Assembly: GCA_024644125.1 (NCBI GenBank)
Contig: JAHELQ010000011.1
Coordinates: 1 to 25,042, forward strand
Direction of reading: 5' to 3'
From: Candidatus Aminicenantota bacterium
Lineage (GTDB): Bacteria > Acidobacteriota > Aminicenantia > UBA2199
Length of the DNA stretch: 25,042 bases
The translations under genes were made by a program, and so were the position numbers. Of this stretch, positions 7,862 through 15,782 are shown in pieces. The notes beneath the pieces are model-generated. The model made no database searches and had not been told where the DNA came from. It saw nothing but the letters and a program-made list of their open reading frames with translations. The stretch's first letter is position 1; each line of letters begins with the position of its first letter.

Positions 7862-9964
7862 ATGAATCAGATTGATATAGTTAATATTAAACGTGCCAGC
7901 GATTATATCCGTTATTTATCCCTGGAAAGTATAGAGAAAGCCAAGTCGGGGCATCCGGGTCTGCCCCTGGGATGCGCGAACCTTGGCGCAATTTTGTACC
8001 GATATATCTTGACCTTTTCCCCGAAAGATCCTCTATGGGCAAACCGCGACCGCTTCGTTTTGTCGGCGGGCCATGGCTCGGCGCTTCTTTATTCGTTGTT
8101 ACATCTGACCGGATATAAAATTTCCCTGGATGATCTCGATCAATTCAGGCAAAAAGGCAGCCGGACGCCGGGACATCCGGAATTTGACAGAGAGTTGGGG
8201 ATCGAGACCACCACAGGGCCTTTAGGTCAGGGTTTCGCCAATAGCGTCGGTATGGCCATCGAGGGGAAAATCCTGGCGGACCGTTTCAACGACGAAGAGT
8301 ACAATCTCTTCGATTACACCATTTTCACCCTGATGGGCGATGGTTGTATGATGGAGGGGATCAGCTACGAAGCAGCCTCCTTAGCGGGACATCTTGGATT
8401 GGACAATATCGTCGCCATCTACGACTCCAATCACATTTCCATTGATGGGCACACAGACATCACATTTAACGATGATGTGGCAAAACGGTTCGAGGCCATG
8501 AATTGGGACGTCGCTTCCTGCGATATCATAGAGCTGGATTCTTTATACAATAAACTGAATTCTTTCAAACAAAAAAAAGGGCAACCCAAATTGTTAATTG
8601 TCAAAACAATTATCGGAGACGGTCTTGATAAGAAAAAAGACACCAGCGCTATCCACGGCTCTCCGGCGGGACCTGAAGAAATTGCGTATTTTATCCGGAA
8701 TTCGGAAGTGAGATCTCTATTCGAGAATAAATATGGAGCAGATACGGTAGAAAATACTGAAGAGCTCGCTCTCAAAGTTTCAGAGCGGGCGAAAAATCGC
8801 GAGCCCATGCTCGAGTTTCCAGAGGCTTCAGACTTTATGATTCAACATATAGAGGAAAATCAAAAAAAATACAAAACCTGGACAGAACTTCTGAAAAAAT
8901 ACAAAGCCAGTCATCCGGCTAAGTATGATGAACTGGATTCAATATTAAATTTCACCCTACCGGAAGAACTCAAGAAGACATTGACAGAATTTAAGGAAGA
9001 AAAACCAGACGCCACCCGGAACATCGCAGGCAGAGTTCTAAATTTATGCGCAAAAAAAATTCCCCAGATAATTGGCGGCTGCGCAGATTTAGTAGGCTCC
9101 ACCAAAGCGGGTGTCAATGGATCCACGTATTTGAACAAAAATGATTTTTCCGGCAGGAATATCGCCTTCGGAATCAGGGAACACGCGATGGGAGCGATTG
9201 GAAACGGGTTGGGGTTGAACGGTTCACTCATTCCTTTCACTTCGACATTTTTTACTTTTCTGGATTACATGAAGCCCGCAGTCAGACTGGCCGCCTTAAT
9301 GAAACTCAACCATCTATTCATTTTTTCCCACGACTCCATTTACGTCGGCGAAGACGGTCCCACCCACCAGCCTATCGAACATTTAAACTCATTACGGTTG
9401 ATTCCGGACCTACTGACATTCAGACCAGCCAACGACACCGAGACGGCATTCTCTTTTCTCTACTTCCTGGAAAAAATGAATGGTCCCGCCGCCATCATCA
9501 CCTCCCGGCAGAATATGGCCGCCGCTGTCTTCAATCGTTCTTCGAACAATACATCGAAATACAAAGAATTCTGTAATGGCGCTTATATTTTTCATGAAAC
9601 CAATAAAAAACTGAACCCGGATGTCATTCTCGCGGCTTCCGGATCCGAATTGGGGATCGCGGTGGAGGCCGCGTTCGAACTGGAAAAATCGAAACAACTT
9701 AATGTGCGGGTCGTCAGTATCCCGTGCCTGGAATTATTTTCCGCCGCCGGCCAGGACTACAAGGGAAAAATTATGGACAGCAAGCCGGCGCCGGTAGTGT
9801 TAATCGAGGCAGCCTCGCATCGGGCCGTGGATGTTTTTTACGACCCGAATCTCCTGGCAATCGACATTCAATCTTTCGGATTGTCGGCTCCAGGAAATGC
9901 CGTCGGCGAACATTTCGGTTTCACAGTGCGACAGGTTCTGCAAAAAATCGAAGATATTTTATAA
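7862..9964 (+). CDS. tkt: Transketolase
   Basis: A cytoplasmic thiamine diphosphate enzyme that moves two-carbon ketol units between sugar phosphates in the non-oxidative pentose phosphate pathway. It is a full-length single-chain form of about 700 residues. Active-site landmarks are SGHPGLPLG (His31), SAGHGSALL (His71), TTGPLGQG at 117-124 and the cofactor-binding GDGCMMEG starting at 159. IHGSPAG carries another phosphate-contacting His. FGIREHAMGAIGNG holds the catalytic Glu, near residue 440, that activates the cofactor. HDSIYVGEDGPTHQPIEHL is the classic pyrimidine-domain motif. ATG 7862 follows AGAGGA at good spacing, whereas an upstream in-frame start at 7814 lies in the promoter. It stops only nine bases before the converging membrane-protein gene, with no obvious terminator between them. 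Confidence 0.97.
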   Translation: MNQIDIVNIKRASDYIRYLSLESIEKAKSGHPGLPLGCANLGAILYRYILTFSPKDPLWANRDRFVLSAGHGSALLYSLLHLTGYKISLDDLDQFRQKGSRTPGHPEFDRELGIETTTGPLGQGFANSVGMAIEGKILADRFNDEEYNLFDYTIFTLMGDGCMMEGISYEAASLAGHLGLDNIVAIYDSNHISIDGHTDITFNDDVAKRFEAMNWDVASCDIIELDSLYNKLNSFKQKKGQPKLLIVKTIIGDGLDKKKDTSAIHGSPAGPEEIAYFIRNSEVRSLFENKYGADTVENTEELALKVSERAKNREPMLEFPEASDFMIQHIEENQKKYKTWTELLKKYKASHPAKYDELDSILNFTLPEELKKTLTEFKEEKPDATRNIAGRVLNLCAKKIPQIIGGCADLVGSTKAGVNGSTYLNKNDFSGRNIAFGIREHAMGAIGNGLGLNGSLIPFTSTFFTFLDYMKPAVRLAALMKLNHLFIFSHDSIYVGEDGPTHQPIEHLNSLRLIPDLLTFRPANDTETAFSFLYFLEKMNGPAAIITSRQNMAAAVFNRSSNNTSKYKEFCNGAYIFHETNKKLNPDVILAASGSELGIAVEAAFELEKSKQLNVRVVSIPCLELFSAAGQDYKGKIMDSKPAPVVLIEAASHRAVDVFYDPNLLAIDIQSFGLSAPGNAVGEHFGFTVRQVLQKIEDIL

Positions 9965-9973
9965 ATCAAACGA

Positions 9974-10438
9974 TTAGATCTGATTTTGTTCTTCATCGTC
10001 AGCAAGAGGAATCCAGTGCAGACAATAAGTAAAAGTCTCGCTGAGTCTCGCCTTCAGGGCTCTCTCGTTAATGACTTTTTTACCGCAGGCGCGATGGTTC
10101 TGATCAAAATGGAGACATTGATAGCAAAGTGTTTGAAAATGGGGATTTTCCTGGATAATCTTCCGGAACCGCTCCTCGTTCATTTTTTCAACAAACGCCT
10201 GGTCCTCTTCGATCTTTTTGTCCGATTTCGGCTTCGCGTAGAGAAAGACACCGTAGCCGATGACTCCGATAATGGATAGTGTTCCGACTATTTTTACGAT
10301 CCATAAATTAAAAAATCCCGGGGACGCGAACATACTGGAAAGAAAATCCATCAACACCAATCCGCCGATCGCCGGGATGACAATGATCTTCCACCAGAAT
10401 TTCGGATCGCTGAACACTCCTCTGGTAAAATAATTCAT
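9974..10438 (-). CDS. Uncharacterised two-helix membrane protein with a four-cysteine C-terminal domain
   Basis: I do not recognise this 154-residue protein. It has two hydrophobic segments, about residues 17-35 and 46-68. A charged stretch rich in Lys and Glu follows (70-95), then a soluble tail. The tail has cysteines at 105, 108, 118 and 139, in the pattern C-x2-C-x9-C-x20-C, with LCYQCLHF at its start and YCLHW near its end. That spacing could bind zinc or an iron-sulfur cluster, but this is inference. The start ATG 10438 lies two bases after the stop of the S9-like hydrolase gene and has GGAGG upstream, so the pair is probably translationally coupled. With two helices the cysteine tail would most simply be cytoplasmic together with the N-terminus. 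Confidence 0.75.
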   Translation of the reverse strand: MNYFTRGVFSDPKFWWKIIVIPAIGGLVLMDFLSSMFASPGFFNLWIVKIVGTLSIIGVIGYGVFLYAKPKSDKKIEEDQAFVEKMNEERFRKIIQENPHFQTLCYQCLHFDQNHRACGKKVINERALKARLSETFTYCLHWIPLADDEEQNQI

Positions 10439-10440
10439 GA

Positions 10441-11523
10441 TCAGTACCTCCCGTATCCAGCGTTGTGAAGATCGGCTACCGATGTAAACGGATGGGGAGG
10501 ATTCAAGTATCCGGCCAGAAATTTGTAAACCTTGAAGCGAATTTTTTTCGCCATCCATGTGTCCAGTCGATCAAAACTGTGACCGCCCGGCGCGTCTTTG
10601 AAAATTTCGTACTCAAATTTTTTACCGGCTGCTTTGAGTGATTTGATCAAATGCTCCACCTCCAGCACATTGACATCTTCGTCATTGGTGTTGGTGTGAA
10701 TCAACAGGGGAGTTTGTAATTTTTCCGCGTTCCACGCGGGAGATCTGCGCCGGTATTCATTGACATCCTCATGCGCGGCTTTGCCAATATGATACGGAGC
10801 CGAATAGAGAGCGCGGTAGCTGTCGGTCATGTACCCCATCCGGGCAACGAGATCGCTGACCGGAACCCCGGCGTAGGCGACCTTGTAATGGTCCGGATGG
10901 TTGAAAATATTCATGAGGCTGATCAATCCGCCATGGCTCCAGCCCATGATTCCCACTTTCGCCGGATCGAGAAAGTCGTAATTTTCCAGCATGTACTGCA
11001 AGGCGGCATCCACATCTTCCACTTCCAAACCGCCGTAATCGATCTCTTCATACAAATCCCTACCGTATCCAGTGCTTCCCCTGTATTCGGGCGCGATGAC
11101 AGCGTATCCCTGGCTCACCAATTCACGGACGATATGGGAGTAATACGTGCTGAAATTACTGTGAACTCCGCCATGGGGGAAAATCATCAACGGGTACTTT
11201 TGTTTTGAGCTGATCTTTTTGGGAATAAATACATAGGAATAAAACTTGATGGGATTTTTGGCTCCTTTGGCAGTTGGATTGGGAATGTTGGCGGGAGGCG
11301 GGCCGACATGGCGAACTTTGTCCACGAACGCGATATCGCCGACTTTGTGGAACCAGAGAACATCGTCGATGGCTTTCTCAAGAACATCCAATCGATGATT
11401 GAGATCCGCGAATTTTTCTTCGTCCTGACCGGCGGCCCCCATTGGAAAACCTGCCGACACTATGCAAACCAGGGCGAAGAGCGAAATCATCGCCGGTTTT
11501 TTCATTGTATTTAAAAATTTCAT
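10441..11523 (-). CDS. Secreted alpha/beta hydrolase of the S9 prolyl oligopeptidase/acylaminoacyl-peptidase type
   Basis: A serine hydrolase, most likely a peptidase acting on short peptides outside the cytoplasm. It is 360 residues: an N-terminal signal peptide (basic start, then hydrophobic residues about 11-30 ending near GAAGQ), a short linker and one catalytic domain. Landmarks are FPHGGVHSNF for the oxyanion region, PEYRGSTGYGR, the nucleophile elbow GWSHGG (Ser196), the acid near Asp281 in NTNDEDV, and His315 in GGHSFD. The beta-propeller of full S9 enzymes is missing, so a dienelactone-hydrolase or esterase role is also possible. The start at 11523 has AAGGAG six bases away; an ATG at 11538 is also in frame but overlaps that ribosome site. 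The stop overlaps the regulatory region of the four-cysteine membrane protein gene. Confidence 0.87.
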   Translation of the reverse strand: MKFLNTMKKPAMISLFALVCIVSAGFPMGAAGQDEEKFADLNHRLDVLEKAIDDVLWFHKVGDIAFVDKVRHVGPPPANIPNPTAKGAKNPIKFYSYVFIPKKISSKQKYPLMIFPHGGVHSNFSTYYSHIVRELVSQGYAVIAPEYRGSTGYGRDLYEEIDYGGLEVEDVDAALQYMLENYDFLDPAKVGIMGWSHGGLISLMNIFNHPDHYKVAYAGVPVSDLVARMGYMTDSYRALYSAPYHIGKAAHEDVNEYRRRSPAWNAEKLQTPLLIHTNTNDEDVNVLEVEHLIKSLKAAGKKFEYEIFKDAPGGHSFDRLDTWMAKKIRFKVYKFLAGYLNPPHPFTSVADLHNAGYGRY

Positions 11524-11555
11524 CCTGTTCTCCTTCATTTATTTCAACTCAATAT

Positions 11556-11583
11556 ATTTTACCTGTTTCGGAAAAAATGTAAA
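11556..11583 (-). promoter_or_regulatory. Candidate promoter for the S9-like hydrolase operon
   Basis: On the minus strand TTTACA (11583-11578) is followed after 16 bases by TAAAAT (11561-11556), each with one mismatch to consensus. The predicted leader is about 27 bases and contains AAGGAG. It lies back to back with the promoter of the msrC gene in the 167-base divergent gap. Confidence 0.5.
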
Positions 11584-11631
11584 AGGGGAAAAAATATTAG
11601 GCTTCATTTAAACGAAAACTCTTGCGACTCA

Positions 11632-11659
11632 TTGACAGAATATTCAAATTAACTATAAA
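11632..11659 (+). promoter_or_regulatory. Sigma70 promoter for the methionine sulfoxide reductase unit
   Basis: TTGACA at 11632-11637 is perfect and TATAAA at 11654-11659 has one mismatch; the spacer is 16 bases. Transcription would start near 11667, leaving a leader of about 25 bases with AAAGGAG before the coding start. No operator palindrome for a redox regulator was recognised. Confidence 0.65.
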
Positions 11660-11690
11660 ATGGAATTGCAAAATGGTGAAAGGAGTTATG

Positions 11691-12164
11691 ATGAAAAAAG
11701 AAGAGACATATAAATGGGCGGGAAAACAAGTGAGAGCCCAGGTTAAACGGCACGGAGACGTTGTCGCCACTCTGGCGAACACCGCTGCTATTCTAAAAAG
11801 CCGCTTCCCAAATTACTTTTGGGTAGGATTTTATTTTCTCAAAGATGAGCATCTGATTCTCGGACCGTTCCAGGGTCCCCCCGCTTGTATGAAGTTGACT
11901 CTGGAAAAGGGTGTGTGCGCCGCGGCCACCAACTCGGGAAAAACAGTTCTTGTACCCAATGTTCATGAATTCCCCGGGCACGTCGCATGCGATTCCAGAT
12001 CCAATTCAGAAATTGTCGTTCCATTGTTCGATGTAAACATGCGTGTGAGGGCGGTACTGGATGTGGATAGCGAATTGTTGGAAGATTTTGATGCCGCAGA
12101 TGCCGTTGGGCTGGAAGCGATATCTCTTTTATTACAGGAAATCTGGGAAAAGAAGGAGAAATAG
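11691..12164 (+). CDS. msrC: Free methionine-(R)-sulfoxide reductase, GAF-domain type
   Basis: It reduces free L-methionine-(R)-sulfoxide to methionine in the cytoplasm, normally recharged by thioredoxin, as part of oxidative damage repair. At 157 residues it is a single GAF domain. Family hallmarks are NYFWVGFYF, GPFQGPPACMKL, EKGVCAAA, then VPNVHEFPGHVACDSRSNSE and AVLDVDSE. The three conserved cysteines are at 66, 76 and 100, spaced exactly as Cys84, Cys94 and Cys118 of the E. coli enzyme. ATG 11691 is preferred over ATG 11688 because AGGAG (11681-11685) then sits five bases away. The flavin reductase-like gene starts at the base immediately after the stop codon, so both are one transcript from the promoter at 11632. 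Confidence 0.93.
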   Translation: MKKEETYKWAGKQVRAQVKRHGDVVATLANTAAILKSRFPNYFWVGFYFLKDEHLILGPFQGPPACMKLTLEKGVCAAATNSGKTVLVPNVHEFPGHVACDSRSNSEIVVPLFDVNMRVRAVLDVDSELLEDFDAADAVGLEAISLLLQEIWEKKEK

Positions 12165-12683
12165 ATGATTCGTACGGAAGAAAATTTCGATATAATCGAT
12201 CTCGAAGGGATCACGGAAAATGTTTTTAAGATGATCGATAAAGACTGGATGTTGGTTACCGCGGGAAATATGCAATCACTCAATACCATGACCGCGTCGT
12301 GGGGAGGCCTGGGTATCCTCTGGCACAAACGGGTGGCAATCATTTTTGTCCGGCCCACCAGGTTTACTTACCAATTTATGGAAGAGGAGGATATTTTTTC
12401 CTTGAGTTTCTTCGGCGGCAATTACCGCGAAGCGTTGAATCTTTGCGGCACCCAATCCGGAAGAGATATCAATAAAGTCGAGAAAGCAGGGCTAACTCCG
12501 GCTATCCGGGAAAGCGGCGGCATCTTTTTCCAGGAATCAAGCCTCGTATTCATTTGTAAAAAACTCTATTTCGATGATTTGAAGCCGGACCATTTTCTCG
12601 ATCCTACTATTGAAGACAATTATCCAAAAAAAGATTATCACCGGATGTATATTGGAGAAATTATCGAAGCATTAAGAAAATAA
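12165..12683 (+). CDS. Flavin reductase-like (flavoredoxin-type) FMN-binding protein
   Basis: A split-barrel flavin-binding protein of the flavin reductase-like/flavoredoxin group, 172 residues. Typical members bind FMN and pass electrons from NAD(P)H or another donor. Diagnostic segments are WMLVTAGN, then NTMTASWGGLGILW in the flavin-binding strand-turn, IIFVRPTRFTYQFM, FSLSFFGGNYREAL and LCGTQSGRD. Many genomes annotate close relatives simply as flavin reductase, and the physiological substrate is not predictable here. AAGGAG sits upstream, inside the end of msrC, and the two genes abut without a spacer, so they are coupled. The pairing suggests a shared redox role, but thioredoxin is the known partner of the upstream enzyme family, so this stays inference. 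A strong terminator follows at once. Confidence 0.85.
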   Translation: MIRTEENFDIIDLEGITENVFKMIDKDWMLVTAGNMQSLNTMTASWGGLGILWHKRVAIIFVRPTRFTYQFMEEEDIFSLSFFGGNYREALNLCGTQSGRDINKVEKAGLTPAIRESGGIFFQESSLVFICKKLYFDDLKPDHFLDPTIEDNYPKKDYHRMYIGEIIEALRK

Positions 12684-12689
12684 GCGAAT

Positions 12690-12721
12690 GGGCAGCGAAT
12701 CATCGCTGCCCGATTTTTTTT
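12690..12721 (+). terminator. Rho-independent terminator after the msrC/flavin reductase unit
   Basis: A perfect nine-base-pair GC-rich stem (GGGCAGCGA at 12690-12698 with TCGCTGCCC at 12703-12711) closes a four-base loop. It is followed by eight T residues at 12714-12721. It starts six bases after the TAA. For the converging amidohydrolase the stem is present but no T-run follows on that strand. Confidence 0.92.
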
Positions 12722-12725
12722 AAAC

Positions 12726-14444
12726 CTACTTTTGTGTTTGAGCAGAATAAACGATTTTGCCGTTGACAATGGTCATAAAAACCGGCATCGAGAGGATCTC
12801 CTTCTTCCGTGTTTCAGCCATAGCCGGCAGATCCCCATCGAACACAGTAAAATCCGCCAATTTTCCTTTTTCGATCGAGCCGAGATTCTGCTCGGTGAAG
12901 GAGGCGTAGGCTGAGCCAAGAGTAAAATACGTAACCGCATCGTAAATCGAGATTTGTTCCTCCGGGAACCATCCCTGCTCCGGTGTGCCATTTTGAATGT
13001 TTTTTCGTTCCACCGCGGAATACAAACCACGCCGGGGATCTAACGGTTCTACCGGCCAGTCGGATCCAAACGCCAGCATGATTCCTTTTTTAGTGAAAGA
13101 ATTCCAGCGGTATCCCTGCCGGGCGCGATCCGAACCTATCCGGTCTTCCACCACCAACAAGTCGGTGGTGCAGTGGGTGGGTTGCATCGATGGCATCATC
13201 TCAAGATCTTTGTAGCGAGGCAGATCTACATCGCGGACAAACTGGGAGTGTTCGATGCGATGGCGCAAACCTTTTTTGCCGTATTTTTGCTGCGCTTTTT
13301 CCACCGCGTTGAGCACCAGGTGAACTCCCCGGTTTCCGATGGCGTGAACACCTACTTGCCAGTTATTTTGATGCGCTTTTGCGATCAAGGCATCCAATTC
13401 TTCCACCGGATGAATTAGCAATCCTTTCGAGTCAGGGCGGTGATTGAAGGGCTCGAACATGGCTGCGGTGGCAGAACCGATGGTGCCGTCGCAGAATATC
13501 TTAAGAAAGCTGACTTTAACCATGTTGTCTCCCTGGTTCATAACGATTCCTTTATCCAGATATTCCTGGATGCCCTCGATGGGGAGCCAAACATTGAAGC
13601 GCAACGTGAGCTTTCCCTCAGATTTCAATCGATTCAAGCGGTCAATCAAATCAAGGGTTCCGGATGTGGTGACACTGGTGAGTCCCAGCCGGTTGGCATA
13701 TTTGATTCCTTCCTCGAGAATGTTGCCTCCCGCGGCGCCGGGTACATTCATTTTGGGGCCGGCGATGTTTTTTACCAATTCCTCGGCGGTTTCTTTAAGA
13801 ATTCCTGTCGGAGTTCCGTCTTCAAAGCGTTGAATCTCTCCGCCCTGGGGATCGGGGGTATCTTTGCTGATCCCCGCCATCTTCAATGCCACTGAATTGA
13901 GCCACACCGAATGCCCATCCACCCGGGTAACAATCACCGGATTCCCGGGCGCCACTTTATCCAATTGGAAGCGATCGGGCCATTTTTTATCTTTAAAATA
14001 GGCGTGATTGAAATGGTAAGCGTAAATGATAGCTCCTTTTGGGGATATCCGGACCGCTTCTTCGATTTTAGCGAGGATTTGTTCTAGATTCATGAAGCGA
14101 ACGCTCAAATTCTGAGTTACAGCCTTCGCCCCCGATTCAAAATGCACATGAGCGTCATGAAGTCCGGGCAATATTGTTTTGCCGTTCATATCAAGCACTT
14201 CGGTATCCGGACCCTTTAGAGTCATAAGATCCTCTGTGGTTCCGGTGGAGAGAATCCGTCCATCCTTAACAGCGACGGCATCGCATGGGGATACACTGGA
14301 GTTTGACGTAATGACCACAGCGTTGGTAAGAAGAAGATCAGCCAGGATTTTTTCATCTATTTTTCCTGAAGCGGAATCTCCTCCGGTGCATCCGGCCACT
14401 ATTATCGTAGTTACAATAAACGTGAAGATCAAGTAGTTTTTCAT
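12726..14444 (-). CDS. Lipoprotein amidohydrolase, YtcJ-like (amidohydrolase family 3)
   Basis: A metal-dependent hydrolase of the amidohydrolase superfamily, exported and probably lipid-anchored. It is about 572 residues. The N-terminus is a lipoprotein signal peptide with lipobox VAGC at residues 16-19, then a Gly/Ser/Asp linker. The first metal site is HDAHVH (His99, His101). Later landmarks are FKIFCDGTIGSATA, VGVHAIGNRG, RHRIEHSQF and LAFGSDWPVEPLDPR with the conserved Asp. It ends in the composite beta-sandwich segment NLGSIEKGKLADFTVFD. Members act on amides such as N-acyl or formamide compounds; the substrate here is unknown. ATG 14444 has AGAGG ten bases upstream. ATG 14462 overlaps the preceding stop as ATGA and is an equally serious alternative. 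It is last in an operon with two M16 genes. Confidence 0.88.
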   Translation of the reverse strand: MKNYLIFTFIVTTIIVAGCTGGDSASGKIDEKILADLLLTNAVVITSNSSVSPCDAVAVKDGRILSTGTTEDLMTLKGPDTEVLDMNGKTILPGLHDAHVHFESGAKAVTQNLSVRFMNLEQILAKIEEAVRISPKGAIIYAYHFNHAYFKDKKWPDRFQLDKVAPGNPVIVTRVDGHSVWLNSVALKMAGISKDTPDPQGGEIQRFEDGTPTGILKETAEELVKNIAGPKMNVPGAAGGNILEEGIKYANRLGLTSVTTSGTLDLIDRLNRLKSEGKLTLRFNVWLPIEGIQEYLDKGIVMNQGDNMVKVSFLKIFCDGTIGSATAAMFEPFNHRPDSKGLLIHPVEELDALIAKAHQNNWQVGVHAIGNRGVHLVLNAVEKAQQKYGKKGLRHRIEHSQFVRDVDLPRYKDLEMMPSMQPTHCTTDLLVVEDRIGSDRARQGYRWNSFTKKGIMLAFGSDWPVEPLDPRRGLYSAVERKNIQNGTPEQGWFPEEQISIYDAVTYFTLGSAYASFTEQNLGSIEKGKLADFTVFDGDLPAMAETRKKEILSMPVFMTIVNGKIVYSAQTQK

Positions 14445-14458
14445 TCGCGAGCAACCTC

Positions 14459-15781
14459 TCATCGATTTGATTTTTGTTCCGGACCGATGGTCACTTCCAC
14501 CTGATGTGAAGGATCTAGTATCTCTTCGATAAAGTCATCCATTTCCTCCAGAGTGACCGAATCGATCTCGGCATCTATATGAAATAAAAAATCATGCCCC
14601 AGGCCATACTCTTCGAAAAGAGCTGCAAATAATGAACGGCTATGTTTGGTTTCCGCATGCCTCAAGATTTCCGACTTCGAATACTCCTTCGTTACGGCAA
14701 ACTCTTCCGGAGAGAGTCCGGCCTCTCTTAACGCAGATAGTATGTTACTCAACTCCATCTGGACTTGATTTTTTGTCTCCGAAGCGGTTTTCGCGTATAA
14801 CATTAAAATGCCTGCGTCCTTTAAACGAATGAGTTCCGTCTCTGCAATATACGCTAGATTTTTATCTTCTCTCAAAAGCCACATTCTAGAACCAGCTCCT
14901 TTACCTACCAGAACTTCCAGCATCATAGCGAGACAATATTGTTTTTTTGAAGAAACCCTAGGTACGGGAAAGCCATACGCCACGAGAACCTCATCCGCTC
15001 GCCCCGTAATATTGATCTCTTTCATCTTTGGATCGACAACTTCTACCGTAACCGGCGCAGCCGGCTTCCCTATGGTGAAGTTTTTAAAATACCGCTCGAA
15101 AAGTTTTCGGATCGTTTTTTCATCCAGATCGGTGGCGATGGAGAAAGTTATATTTTCAAGATTAAAATATGCTTCCAGAAAATTCAAGATGTCCTTCCTC
15201 TTAATTTTTTTTAAACTCTCTTTTGTTCCATACACAGAACCTGCATAACCCGGCGTTTTGAAAAAAGCATTCAAAAAAGTTAACTTCATCGTGAGCAACG
15301 GATCATCCACTATACTTTCGAGAGCGAATTCCATTTGCTGTTTGATTTCTGATATCCTGATGCTGGAGATTAGAGGTTTGGATAAAACCTCCGAAATTAA
15401 TTCGAGTGTTTGTTCAAAATTTTTCGATAGGGATTTAACTGTAATTACTGAAACATCACCATCCACTTGCATTGAAAAAGTGGAACCTAAATTCATAAGG
15501 GTATTTATTTTAGTACGGTCCGGAAGCCCGATTGCCAACCAGGTGGAAACATACGATATTCCTTCCAATCCAGGCGGTCCCATTTTTTGTCCCGCGCCGA
15601 TAAACAGTTGAAGCACTGTGAGCTTCGAAACCGGTTCATATTGATAAATAATCCGAGACTTCCCATTGATTTCAAGTTTTTTCGACGATTCTAGGGCATT
15701 TAATGAAGCCGTTTTTACCGTTAAAAAAAGGAAAATAAGCGCAAAAAAAATCACATAAGAAAGATGATGGCATCGGTTCAT
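14459..15781 (-). CDS. M16-family peptidase-like protein, non-catalytic partner
   Basis: An exported protein of 440 residues with the two-lobed M16 (insulinase/processing-peptidase) fold but without the zinc-binding HxxEH. The corresponding position reads GPPGLEGISYVSTWL. A signal-like hydrophobic stretch lies at about residues 8-30. The second lobe retains family features such as VLVGKGAGSRMWLLREDKNLAY, close to the usual GxSSRLFxxLREkxGLaY motif. Two-subunit bacterial M16B enzymes pair one catalytic chain with one chain that lacks zinc but supplies substrate-binding residues. The gene fits that second role, because the catalytic gene ends one base before its ATG (TGAGATG) and GAGGAA supports the start. 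It probably forms a heterodimer in the periplasm or at the membrane; this is inferred from synteny. Confidence 0.88.
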   Translation of the reverse strand: MNRCHHLSYVIFFALIFLFLTVKTASLNALESSKKLEINGKSRIIYQYEPVSKLTVLQLFIGAGQKMGPPGLEGISYVSTWLAIGLPDRTKINTLMNLGSTFSMQVDGDVSVITVKSLSKNFEQTLELISEVLSKPLISSIRISEIKQQMEFALESIVDDPLLTMKLTFLNAFFKTPGYAGSVYGTKESLKKIKRKDILNFLEAYFNLENITFSIATDLDEKTIRKLFERYFKNFTIGKPAAPVTVEVVDPKMKEINITGRADEVLVAYGFPVPRVSSKKQYCLAMMLEVLVGKGAGSRMWLLREDKNLAYIAETELIRLKDAGILMLYAKTASETKNQVQMELSNILSALREAGLSPEEFAVTKEYSKSEILRHAETKHSRSLFAALFEEYGLGHDFLFHIDAEIDSVTLEEMDDFIEEILDPSHQVEVTIGPEQKSNR

Positions 15782-15782
15782 C

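Noticed and set aside
12690..12721. Bidirectional terminator also serving the amidohydrolase operon
   Set aside because: On the minus strand the stem is followed by ATTCGC rather than a T-run, so only plus-strand termination is supported.
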